A stretch of 9,081 bases of DNA. Origin: Flavobacteriales bacterium UBA5939. GTDB taxonomy: Bacteria > Bacteroidota > Bacteroidia > Flavobacteriales > Schleiferiaceae. The first letter of the stretch is position 1. Every line of letters begins with the position of its first letter. The notes beneath the pieces are model-generated. The model was not told the origin of the DNA and searched no databases. It saw nothing but the letters and a program-made list of their open reading frames with translations. This document shows, piece by piece, positions 1-7,400 of the stretch. The DNA lies in NCBI GenBank assembly GCA_002430755.1, contig DJCX01000058.1, forward strand, positions 1-9,081, given 5' to 3'. Position numbers and translations under genes: made by a program.

Positions 1-639
1 GTGAGCTACCAAAGCTTCAGGAGTTGTATCGCCCAATGCGGTAAAGTGGATATCTGCCTGCAAGGTCTCCGCATCGCCGATACCTACGCTAGACATTCCA
101 CCTGTCTTTGCCGCTTGGACCCCAGCGATGGAGTCTTCAAACACGACACATTCTGACGGTTTTAGTCCTAGAGCTTCTGCTCCTTTCAAAAATACCTCTG
201 GATGAGGTTTGCCGTTTACCACATTATTCCCATCAATTATCGCAGTGAATAATGGAGTGATGCCCAATTTTTCCAAAATCATGGGGGCGTTTTTTGAGGC
301 GCTACCCAACGCAATTTTGATACCCTGGTCGTAGGCGGTTTGCAAGAAATTTAGCGCTCCCGGTAGCGCGTCTTGCGGGCCTAAACCCTGCACCAACTCT
401 AGATACCACTCGTTTTTCTCTACCATCAAAGTTTGGAACTCTTCGTCGCTCACTGTAGCGCCCGTCCATTCGATGATTTTCTTGAGCGAATCTACTCGGC
501 TCACGCCTTTGAGCTGCTCGTTTTGTTCTTCAGTAAAGTCGCCGCCCAATTTTTGAGCAAGTCGACGCCATGCTTGAAAATGAAAAACGGCGGTATCTAC
601 AATAACGCCGTCTAAATCAAAAAGGAATCCTTTAATCAT
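1..639 (-). CDS. pgmB: Beta-phosphoglucomutase, HAD superfamily (C-terminus cut by window edge)
   Basis: Cytoplasmic enzyme that interconverts beta-glucose-1-phosphate and glucose-6-phosphate, normally acting after maltose, trehalose or kojibiose phosphorylases. I translated 213 codons on the minus strand with no stop before the window edge. The family is about 215-220 residues, so only a few residues are missing. Visible motifs: the HAD loop DLDGVIVDT with nucleophile Asp8 and acid/base Asp10, His20, the beta-PGM cap signature LKGVSRVDS (43-51), motif II GSASKN (112-117), Lys144 in NGKPHPE, and the Mg-binding pair Glu168-Asp169 in VFEDSIAG. The cap signature and SASKN separate it from generic phosphoglycolate phosphatases. 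The ATG at 639 gives the standard family N-terminus. It starts 9 bases after the kinase stop and is the last complete member visible in the pfkA-gapA-kinase operon. Its presence points to phosphorolysis of an alpha-glucoside; the phosphorylase may lie beyond the left edge. Confidence 0.93.
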   Translation of the reverse strand, partial: MIKGFLFDLDGVIVDTAVFHFQAWRRLAQKLGGDFTEEQNEQLKGVSRVDSLKKIIEWTGATVSDEEFQTLMVEKNEWYLELVQGLGPQDALPGALNFLQTAYDQGIKIALGSASKNAPMILEKLGITPLFTAIIDGNNVVNGKPHPEVFLKGAEALGLKPSECVVFEDSIAGVQAAKTGGMSSVGIGDAETLQADIHFTALGDTTPEALVAH

Positions 640-648
640 GTGATCGGT

Positions 649-1521
649 TTAAACTTTATAGGCATCGAGTACTTTCAAGTACTCAAGGTGATACTTGATG
701 AGTCCGTCCACGGGTTTGCGCATGATTTGTCCAAGACGCATTCCGCGCTCTTCTAATACCTCTTCAAGAATCTCGTGGAAGATGGCGCCAACACTACCTA
801 CAAAGTGTACTGGTACTTCTTTGCAGTTGTCGAAACACGCGATGTGGATATCTGCGAATTTTGCAAATCCTTCGCGTACAATTTGCTTCACGTACGGGTG
901 CTCCATGTGTTTTCCAGCAAAGCGGCTGAAAGACGCGAGATATACGTTTGCATTAGGTTTGTTGTATACGCTAGTGATGATCTCATCTTTGTCCAATTGG
1001 TACGTATTGAAGAAATCTTCAGCCATCTCCGCGGGAAGCTTTTTGTATAAAAAATCGGACACCAAACGCTTGCCTATGAAACTCGCCGAACCTTCATCGC
1101 CAAGAATATATGCTAAGGCAGGCACTTCTTCGCTTACTTCAGCCCCATCAAAGAAACAGCTGTTTGATCCTGTGCCGATGATACAAGTGATTGCAGGTTC
1201 TCCAGTGTAGGTCGAGTAGGCACTTGCGACGAGGTCGTGATCGACATTTACGTGTGCATTTGGAAGTACTTGTTGCAAACCGTCTTTAACGATGTCTTTC
1301 AAGCTTTCAGAAGATGCACCCGCGCCATAGAAATAAACGAATTCTACTTGGGTATGGATGGTCTTAACCACCTCGTTCTCACTCAACTCCTCATGAATAA
1401 AAGAAGCTGAATGAAAATAAGGATTGAACCCCATTGTAGAGAAGCGCTTGTGTTCAGTGCCGTCTGAGTTTAGAACCACCCAGTCGCATTTCGTAGAACC
1501 ACTTTCTGCAATTAATATCAT
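649..1521 (-). CDS. BadF/BadG-family sugar kinase, N-acetylglucosamine kinase-like (possible glucokinase)
   Basis: A 290-residue ATP-dependent sugar kinase of the ASKHA fold, in the family usually labelled N-acetylglucosamine kinase. It should phosphorylate a hexose at O6 in the cytoplasm. Motifs seen: phosphate-1 loop AESGSTKCDW (5-14), the sugar-site/catalytic VDHD (93-96), phosphate-2 loop IIGTGSNSC (114-122), GDEGSASFIG (141-150) and the adenosine loop GSVGAIFHE (242-250). Length is normal for bacterial members. It is third in the operon, 51 bases after gapA and 9 bases before pgmB. The GC-rich hairpin at 1537-1561 sits 15 bases ahead of its ATG. No Shine-Dalgarno sequence is visible. The family assignment is firm. 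Substrate cannot be read from motifs: GlcNAc is the usual label, but sitting between gapA and pgmB, with no deacetylase or deaminase gene nearby, glucose is at least as plausible. Confidence 0.88.
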   Translation of the reverse strand: MILIAESGSTKCDWVVLNSDGTEHKRFSTMGFNPYFHSASFIHEELSENEVVKTIHTQVEFVYFYGAGASSESLKDIVKDGLQQVLPNAHVNVDHDLVASAYSTYTGEPAITCIIGTGSNSCFFDGAEVSEEVPALAYILGDEGSASFIGKRLVSDFLYKKLPAEMAEDFFNTYQLDKDEIITSVYNKPNANVYLASFSRFAGKHMEHPYVKQIVREGFAKFADIHIACFDNCKEVPVHFVGSVGAIFHEILEEVLEERGMRLGQIMRKPVDGLIKYHLEYLKVLDAYKV

Positions 1522-1536
1522 AGCGAGTTATAGTAA

Positions 1537-1561
1537 GTCCCCGCGGCCCTGCCGCGGGGAC
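1537..1561 (-). other. Perfect GC-rich intercistronic hairpin between gapA and the kinase gene
   Basis: Two perfectly complementary 11-base arms (GTCCCCGCGGC and GCCGCGGGGAC) surround a 3-base loop. Ten of the eleven pairs are G-C, in an otherwise AT-rich 51-base gap. On the transcribed strand it begins 11 bases after the gapA stop and ends 15 bases before the kinase ATG. It is followed by TTACTAT rather than a T run, so it is a poor match to an intrinsic terminator. More likely roles are partial attenuation, a 3' stabiliser for pfkA-gapA mRNA, or a translational gate on the kinase start. Structure is certain; function is inferred. Confidence 0.8.
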
Positions 1562-1572
1562 ATTTAATAGTA

Positions 1573-2559
1573 TTAAGCTAAACGCTCAACTAGGTTTGCC
1601 AAACGTGCAGAGTACCCTGCCTCGTTGTCGTACCAACCTAGTACTTTAACCAAGTTTCCTTTTGCTGAAGTAACGCCAGCATCGAAGATACAGCTGTGCT
1701 TATCGCCAACGATATCAGAGCTTACGATTGGATCTTCAGTGTACATAAGGATACCTTTCAATGGACCTTCAGCAGCTTCTTTCATTGCAGCATTGATTTC
1801 CTCAGCAGTCACTTCTTTTTTCAACTGAACAGTCAAATCTGTAGCAGATCCAGTGATGGTAGGTACACGCATTGCGTAACCGTCTAGTTTACCTTTCAAC
1901 TGTGGCAATACCAATGCAACCGCTTTCGCTGCACCCGTTGAAGTAGGGATCATGTTTACTGCTGCTGCACGAGCACGACGCTTGTCAGAGTGTGGAGCAT
2001 CTTGGATACGCTGGTCAGAAGTGTACGCGTGGATGGTACACATGAAACCGCTTTCGATTCCGAACTTCTCGTCCAATACTTTCGCCATTGGAGACAAACA
2101 GTTGGTTGTACAAGAGGCGTTGCTTACCATAGTATCGTCTGCAGTCAATTCGCCGTCATTTACACCCAAAACAATGGTTTTGATGTCGCCTGAAGCTGGA
2201 GCACTTAGCGCTACTTTTTTAGCACCTGCTTTGATGTGCTTGCCCATACCTTCTGCATCGCGGAAGAAACCTGTAGATTCAATAACGACGTCGATACCTA
2301 GCTCTGCCCAAGGCAAAGTTTCTGGGTCGCGCTGAGCGTATACAGTAATCTCCTTACCGTTTACGATCAAGCTGTTCTCAGTGTGCTCAACTGTACCGTT
2401 GAAACGACCGTGTGCACTGTCGTACTTCAAAAGGTGTGCGAGCATATCAGTAGCTGTCAAATCATTGATCGCTACGATTTCTACGTTGTCATTTTCGATC
2501 AAGTTTCTGAACGTCAAACGACCGATGCGGCCGAAGCCATTGATTGCAATTTTACTCAT
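1573..2559 (-). CDS. gapA: Type I glyceraldehyde-3-phosphate dehydrogenase
   Basis: A 328-residue homotetramer-type GAPDH that oxidises glyceraldehyde-3-phosphate to 1,3-bisphosphoglycerate with NAD+ in glycolysis. The N-terminal Rossmann fold has INGFGRIGR (6-14), and Asp33 in INDL indicates NAD preference. The catalytic motif SNASCTTNCL spans 146-155 with nucleophile Cys150 and partner His177 in TIHAYTSDQ. The phosphate-binding loop includes RRARAAAVNMIPTSTGAAKA (194-213). The C-terminal WYDNEAGYS signature is at 309-317. Length is close to the usual 330-335 residues and nothing is missing. It starts 14 bases after the pfkA stop, so the two are almost certainly cotranscribed. The leader between them is A-rich and lacks a Shine-Dalgarno sequence, as is usual in Bacteroidota. 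With NAD preference and a glycolytic partner, a catabolic role is more likely than a gluconeogenic one. Confidence 0.97.
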   Translation of the reverse strand: MSKIAINGFGRIGRLTFRNLIENDNVEIVAINDLTATDMLAHLLKYDSAHGRFNGTVEHTENSLIVNGKEITVYAQRDPETLPWAELGIDVVIESTGFFRDAEGMGKHIKAGAKKVALSAPASGDIKTIVLGVNDGELTADDTMVSNASCTTNCLSPMAKVLDEKFGIESGFMCTIHAYTSDQRIQDAPHSDKRRARAAAVNMIPTSTGAAKAVALVLPQLKGKLDGYAMRVPTITGSATDLTVQLKKEVTAEEINAAMKEAAEGPLKGILMYTEDPIVSSDIVGDKHSCIFDAGVTSAKGNLVKVLGWYDNEAGYSARLANLVERLA

Positions 2560-2573
2560 AATCTGGTGTGTTG

Positions 2574-3557
2574 TTAGGTTGCTAGAATTCTAGCGATTGT
2601 TAGCATTTCTTCGTCTAAATCTGTGGTCTTAGAAATTGCTTCTGATAGAGGCGTATAAACTACTTTTTGATTGATCATTCCCGTCATGACTTTGGCCTGA
2701 CCTTCCATCAATCCCTTGACTGCGTAGAAGCCCAATACAGAGGCTAAAACTCGATCGTTGGTCGATGGTGATCCTCCGCGCTGCGTGTGTCCAAGGTTGG
2801 TCACTTTCACATCAATGCTTGGGAATTCTTTCTTTACTGCCTGCGCAATCTCGAAAATGTCGCCGAGGTGGTTCCCTTCTGCGACCATAACGATGTTGGA
2901 AGTTTTACGCTTTGCTTGCGCTTTGCGTAGGTCTTCAAACAAATCATTATACGTGCTCTTCTTTTCAGGGAGGATGATGCTCAAGGCACCTGTAGCCATA
3001 CCTGTTGAGGCAGCAATATATCCAGTATCTCTACCCATTACTTCAACAAAGAACAGGCGGTTGTGTGACGAGGCGGTATCGCGGATTTTATCGACACTCT
3101 CAATGACCGTATTGGTGGCGGTGTCGTAGCCAATAGTAAAATCGGTCCCGTACAAATCGTTATCGATCGTTCCCGGTACACCGATGACGCGAATATTATG
3201 TTCTTCGGCAATCTTTAGGGCCCCTGTAAAAGAGCCGTCACCACCGATAACTACTAACGCATCAATATTTCTCTTCTTTAGATTCGCTGCCGCCTTCGCG
3301 CGCCCCTCTGGCGTTCTGAATTCTTGGCTTCGCGCACTTTTCAAGAATGTACCTCCGAGTGCAAGGATGTGCTTTACACTATCTGTGGTCAATTCTACGA
3401 TATCATCTTCTATCATTCCTTCGTACCCACGGTAAGCACCAAATACTTTTTTGCCGTGGTACAAAGCCGTTCTTGTCACTGCACGAATGGCAGCGTTCAT
3501 CCCAGGTGCATCGCCACCTGAGGTAAGAACTACGATATTGTTAATCTCTTCAGACAT
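2574..3557 (-). CDS. pfkA: ATP-dependent 6-phosphofructokinase
   Basis: Commits fructose-6-phosphate to glycolysis by phosphorylating it with ATP in the cytoplasm. From the ATG at 3557 the protein is 327 residues, close to the bacterial PfkA size of about 320. Motifs: SGGDAPGMNAAIRA (13-26), the ATP loop GGDGS (105-109), the catalytic PGTIDNDLYGTD (128-139) with Asp132, VMGRDTGYIA (173-182) for fructose-6-phosphate, and GHTQRGGSPS (256-265). Glycine rather than aspartate in GGDGS marks it as ATP-dependent, not PPi-dependent. An in-frame ATG at 3593 would add twelve residues, but that extension overlaps the predicted promoter and operator and is not part of the family, so I chose 3557. It is the first gene of the operon, transcribed divergently from the Nudix-type regulator, with a palindromic operator 18 bases ahead of its start. 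Confidence 0.96.
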   Translation of the reverse strand: MSEEINNIVVLTSGGDAPGMNAAIRAVTRTALYHGKKVFGAYRGYEGMIEDDIVELTTDSVKHILALGGTFLKSARSQEFRTPEGRAKAAANLKKRNIDALVVIGGDGSFTGALKIAEEHNIRVIGVPGTIDNDLYGTDFTIGYDTATNTVIESVDKIRDTASSHNRLFFVEVMGRDTGYIAASTGMATGALSIILPEKKSTYNDLFEDLRKAQAKRKTSNIVMVAEGNHLGDIFEIAQAVKKEFPSIDVKVTNLGHTQRGGSPSTNDRVLASVLGFYAVKGLMEGQAKVMTGMINQKVVYTPLSEAISKTTDLDEEMLTIARILAT

Positions 3558-3562
3558 AGTCG

Positions 3563-3593
3563 CAAAGATAGTAACTAAGTGTAAATAATACAC
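3563..3593 (-). promoter_or_regulatory. Predicted pfkA operon promoter (Bacteroidota -7 element)
   Basis: Read on the minus strand, 3570 to 3563 is TATCTTTG, an exact match to the Bacteroidota housekeeping -7 consensus TAnnTTTG. At the expected 19-base spacing the -33 position (3590-3593) reads GTGT, a poor match to TTTG, as might be expected of a regulated promoter. Only five bases separate the -7 element from the pfkA ATG, so the transcript would start at or next to the start codon. The palindromic operator fills the spacer and -33 area, a geometry that suggests repression. Confidence 0.6.
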
Positions 3594-3596
3594 TTA
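3576..3596. promoter_or_regulatory. 21-bp palindromic operator, probable site of the Nudix-type regulator
   Basis: Perfect inverted repeat: TAAGTGTA, five bases (AATAA), TACACTTA. It lies in the 98-base divergent region between pfkA and the regulator gene, 18 bases from the pfkA ATG and 59 bases from the regulator ATG. A near copy with an identical left arm and identical spacing occurs ahead of susC. A palindrome of about 20 bp beside a dimeric regulator gene is the usual arrangement for autoregulated local regulators. Assignment to this regulator is inferred from position. Confidence 0.7.
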
Positions 3597-3655
3597 TTAA
3601 ATAATTACTGCTTATCTTCAAGGACCCCAAATTTAACAACATACTTAAACCGACC

Positions 3656-4360
3656 ATGAGTGAATTGAAGGATATTAACCCGAATATTAGCGTTGACTGC
3701 GTAATATTTGGGTTCGATGGAGAACGCCTCAACGTGCTCCTTATTCAAGAAAAAGACATCGGCCAGGGTATTCTTAGAATGCGTCTTCCGGGGGATTTGA
3801 TTCACCGTGGCGAAGGGCTTGACGAAAGCGCCGACCGCGTATTGTGGGAGTTGGCAAGTCTCAAGAATGTTCATTTACAGCAGTTTCACACCTTCGGCGA
3901 TCCACTTCGTGTAAATGCCGAAAAGGACAGAAAGTGGTTAGAATTGTACCGAGCCAACCCGAAGGAACGCGTGGTGACGGTCGCATATTATGCCTTGGTG
4001 AAAATGGCAGATTTTGTCCCAAATCCGTCGAGCTTTGCGGGCGAGGCACTATGGGTAAATATTCGGGAGATTCCTGAATTGGCCTTTGATCATAATTGTA
4101 TCGTTGATGTAGCCTTGACCAAACTCCAAAGTCATTTTGAATTGAATAAAACGGCTTACGAGTTACTGCCGCCGAAGTTTACATTGAACCAGTTGCAGCA
4201 GTTGCACGAAGCCATTACGCAGGAGGAACTGGACAAGCGGAATTTCCGTAAAAAGATCGTCCGAGAAAAGATGATTGAAGCCACGGAAGAAAAACAAAAA
4301 GGGGTGCTTCACAAGCCGGCCCGATTGTACCGCGTTAAATCAGAAGATAGCCTCGCTTAA
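3656..4360 (+). CDS. NrtR/AraR-type transcriptional regulator: degenerate Nudix domain plus winged helix
   Basis: A 234-residue cytoplasmic DNA-binding protein of the Nudix-related regulator family. Members control NAD synthesis (NrtR) or sugar use (AraR of Bacteroides). The N-terminal Nudix fold runs from about residue 10 to 145. The C-terminal winged helix, about 160-226, carries the family signature LLPPKFTLNQLQQLHEAI (170-187) and LDKRNFRKKIV (192-202). The Nudix box, around 46-69, is broken. Against RExxEE it reads RVLWEL (61-66), keeping Arg61 and Glu65 but losing two glutamates. It therefore probably binds a metabolite rather than hydrolysing one. It sits between a glycolytic operon and a SusCD operon, with no NAD-synthesis gene near, so a sugar or sugar-phosphate effector is likelier than ADP-ribose. 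It is separated from susC by a terminator. No strong promoter of its own is visible. Confidence 0.9.
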   Translation: MSELKDINPNISVDCVIFGFDGERLNVLLIQEKDIGQGILRMRLPGDLIHRGEGLDESADRVLWELASLKNVHLQQFHTFGDPLRVNAEKDRKWLELYRANPKERVVTVAYYALVKMADFVPNPSSFAGEALWVNIREIPELAFDHNCIVDVALTKLQSHFELNKTAYELLPPKFTLNQLQQLHEAITQEELDKRNFRKKIVREKMIEATEEKQKGVLHKPARLYRVKSEDSLA

Positions 4361-4390
4361 CGCAATAAGTACCTCGTTCGGTTAAAAAAT

Positions 4391-4418
4391 GGGCGGATTC
4401 AGTTAATACCGCCTTTTT
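4391..4418 (+). terminator. Intrinsic terminator after the regulator gene
   Basis: GGCGG (4392-4396) pairs with CCGCC (4409-4413), and the stem can extend through ATT/AAT with one bulged A. It is followed at once by five T residues (4414-4418). An A run lies just before the stem (4384-4389). It starts 30 bases after the regulator stop and separates regulator transcription from the susC promoter. Confidence 0.75.
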
Positions 4419-4424
4419 ACACGC

Positions 4425-4455
4425 TTCGAAGAATTAAGTGTATTCTTTACATTTG
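4425..4455 (+). promoter_or_regulatory. Predicted susC operon promoter
   Basis: TACATTTG at 4448-4455 matches the Bacteroidota -7 consensus TAnnTTTG exactly. Exactly 19 bases upstream, TTCG at 4425-4428 matches three of four bases of the -33 TTTG. The transcript would begin about 20 bases before the susC ATG at 4482. The operator-like repeat at 4435-4455 covers the spacer and the whole -7 element, so a bound regulator would block RNA polymerase. Confidence 0.65.
4435..4455. promoter_or_regulatory. Operator-like imperfect palindrome ahead of susC
   Basis: TAAGTGTA, five bases (TTCTT), TACATTTG. The left arm is identical to that of the pfkA operator, the spacer length is the same, and the right arm matches TACACTTA at six of eight positions. 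The right arm is also a perfect -7 element, so part of the match may come from promoter constraint. A further half-site, ACACTTA at 4465-4471, lies between the promoter and the start codon and could be a second contact. Confidence 0.5.
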
Positions 4456-4481
4456 AAGAGTACAACACTTAACACCAAAAC

Positions 4482-7400
4482 ATGAAGCGATTCTCACGTT
4501 TTCTCGTGGCTCTTTCACTCTTAATAGGCGGCGCAGTTCATGCCCAGTCTGTTTCGGGGACGGTGGTAGATGAGTTCAATGAACCTTTACCGTCGGTAGC
4601 CATCTCAGTTGATAAAGGTGGAGCAACCTCTACCAATTTCAACGGTCAATATTCCCTTTCATTAAAGCCAGGGAAGTATGCCATTACTTATTCATTCATT
4701 GGTTACGAACCGGTGGTGAAGGAAGTAGAAATTAAAGGCAAGCAAATCATCAATGTAACCATGAAGCCTGCAAGCAACCAGCTCGACGAGGTTGTCGTTG
4801 TAGGTTACGGTGTGGCTCGTAAGCGCGATCTTACCGGATCTGTAGTGTCGCTGAAGACCAAAGAGCTTACCGACATTCCAACACCTTCTTTTGAAAATGC
4901 CATTCAAGGAAAGGCTGCTGGGGTTCAGGTAATTACTGGTTCAGGTATTGCCGGTTCAGGTTCTATGGTACGTGTACGTGGTGTGGCATCAATTTCTGCA
5001 GGTGGTGATCCGCTTTATGTAGTAGATGGTATTCCAATTACACAAGATTATTTCTTGAACGGTAACCGTGGTGGTTTTAACACCAACCCACTTGCAACGA
5101 TTAACCCGAACGATATCGAATCTGTGGAGATCTTGAAGGATGCTGCTGCAACAGGTATCTACGGTTCTCGTGGTTCTAACGGGGTTGTATTGATTACCAC
5201 TAAAAGAGGGAAGAGCAAGAAGTTGGCGTACAACTTCTCATCTCGCGTTGGTTTCTCGAACCCAACGGCATTGCCGAACATGATGAATAAGGACGAGTAC
5301 CTTCAGATGTACGAAGAGGCTTGGGTAAACGACGGCAACGTTGGTGTACCTGAACTACCAGGTAACCGCATGAGCTGGGCAGAAGCACAAGCTGCTGAAG
5401 GAACAGATTGGGTACAAGAAACGATCCGCCAAGGCATTAAGCACGGGTATGACTTCTCTGCTTCGCGCGGCTTCAAGGGTGGAAACTTCTACGCCGGTCT
5501 TTCGTACAACGACAACCACAGCTATTTGGCGGGTAACTCTTACGAGCGTCTATCGGGACGTATCAATGCAGATTTCGACATTACGAAACGATTCAAATTA
5601 GGATTAAGCACATCTGTTTCTCGCGGGGTGAACAACCGTATCGATGCCGCCTGGTCAGGTGGTTTTGGTGAGGCAATGTCTCGTGCACTTCCTATTTATC
5701 CTATTTACTACGCAGAAGACGAGTACGACGACGACGGCAACCTCGTTGCTTCGGCTGGTGATTACTGGTTGAAAGGCGGTATTAGCCTCAACCCGGTAGC
5801 TCAGCGCGACATGAAAGATTGGACGGCCATTGAGGACCGCTCGATCAATAACATTACACTGAACTACAAATTGAACGACAACTGGACCTTCCGCGGTCAA
5901 GGGGCGTTCGATTACATGCACTTCGAAGATCATATTTGGGAGAAGCCGGGTTATGATCCTACTTATAAGGATGCCGACGGCAACTTCTTGGGTCGCGCAA
6001 ACATGTACCCGTACAGCGTGTACAACACTTCAGGTAACGCAACAGCGAACTACATCAAAGATTTGGGCGAAGACCACCACATCAACTGGTTGATTGGATC
6101 GGAGTACCAATACAATAGAATTAAGCGTTGGGATGGCTACTACGACAGCGAGGCTGTTGGTCAAATCCGCGAGACAGGTCAATGGGTAAACGATCCATTG
6201 AGCTACATTGAAGAATATGCTTTTGCTTCTGCCTTTACTCGTTTGAATTACAACTTCAAAGGCAAATACTACGCAGAGGCGTTGATTCGCCGCGACGGTT
6301 CTTCGAAGTTTGGTCCTAACAACAAGTACGGAAACTTCCCTGCGGCTTCGGTAGCTTGGGTACTTTCGGACGAAGACTTCATGGCCAATTTACCTGCAGT
6401 GAACTTCTTGAAGTTGAAGACTTCGGTAGGTAAGAACGGTAACTCTGCAATTCCATCGTACCAGTGGTTCGGTTACTATAACGTAGCCAACAACGGTTAC
6501 GGCGGTCAGACCTACCGTTACCCTGTGATTCGCGAAAATGCAGATTTGCGTTGGGAGACTTCTACGACCTATGATGTAGGCCTTGAGTACGGATTGTTCA
6601 ACGACCGCATTTCAGGTGAGTTGGCTTGGTACCGCAAGCAAACGAATGACATGCTTCTGAACGTGACGCTTCAAGGTTCTACAGGATTCGGTTCTTGGTG
6701 GGACAACGTAGGTAGCGTTTACAATACAGGTGTTGAATTTGCCATCAAATCAAGAAACATCGTGACAGATAACTTCACGTGGACCACGGACTTCAACATT
6801 GCACGTAACTACAACCAGATTACTTCTATCGGTGAGTACTCGCCGGATGCAGTAAGTGGTGGTACGAACGACACTCGTGTCGTTGTGGGAATGCCGATTG
6901 GTACTAACTACCTCGTTCAATTCTCCCACGTAGATCCTGCGAACGGTCTGCCAGTTTACCTCGACAAAGAGGGCAACGAGACCTATACTTGGGACCTTCA
7001 GAACCGTGTAGCAGTCGGTAATGTAATGCCGGACGCTATTGGTGGTTTGACCAATACATTTAACTACAAGAACTGGGAGTTTGGCTTCATGTGGGTATTT
7101 ACAATCGGTGGAGACATCTACGACAGCTCTTCGAAGCGTCAGATGGGTGTGGTGACCGATTGGAACATGCGTACAGATTTGTTCGACCGCTGGCAGCAGC
7201 CGGGTGATATTGCCACTTACCCGCGTCTCAGCCGCGACTACCGTACCTACGGTTCAAACACAGAGTGGATCAACACCAACCTATGGTTGCACGACGGTAC
7301 TTATGCTCGTCTACGTAACGTGAAGTTGAGCTACCGTGTACCGCAAGAAAAATTGACCAAGAACGTAAAAGGTATGACCGTAAACATTACCGGTACGAAC

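Noticed and set aside
695..1210. A 171-codon open frame on the plus strand.
   Set aside because: It lies antisense to the sugar kinase, whose motifs are all intact, and its translation shows no recognisable domain. It is a shadow frame.
1537..1561. The gapA-kinase hairpin as a full Rho-independent terminator ending the operon.
   Set aside because: The stem is followed by TTACTAT rather than a T run, and the kinase and pgmB lie in tight array downstream with no separate promoter seen.
1522..1572. TACTAT occurs on both sides of the hairpin, which could look like a target duplication around a tiny mobile element.
   Set aside because: The repeat is only six bases in AT-rich DNA and the enclosed sequence is about 35 bases, too little to support a mobile element.
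1952..2335. A 127-codon plus-strand frame opposite gapA, and similar frames opposite pfkA (2758-3129).
   Set aside because: Both are fully antisense to highly conserved glycolytic genes, with no promoter, start-site context or domain support.
3558..3593. Upstream ATG that would extend PfkA by twelve residues.
   Set aside because: The extension overlaps the predicted -7 element and the palindromic operator, and the family begins at the downstream Met.
3613..3620. TATCTTCA as the -7 element of the regulator gene.
   Set aside because: It matches only four of the six fixed consensus positions and has no -33 partner at 19 bases, so I did not annotate a regulator promoter.
3640..3648. CATACTTAA just before the regulator ATG as another operator half-site.
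   Set aside because: It has one mismatch to the core and no partner arm at the expected spacing, and AT-rich leaders produce such matches by chance.
3605..3874. A minus-strand frame of 89 codons spanning the regulator start and the divergent promoter.
   Set aside because: It covers regulatory DNA and the coding start of the regulator on the other strand, and shows no domain or signal.
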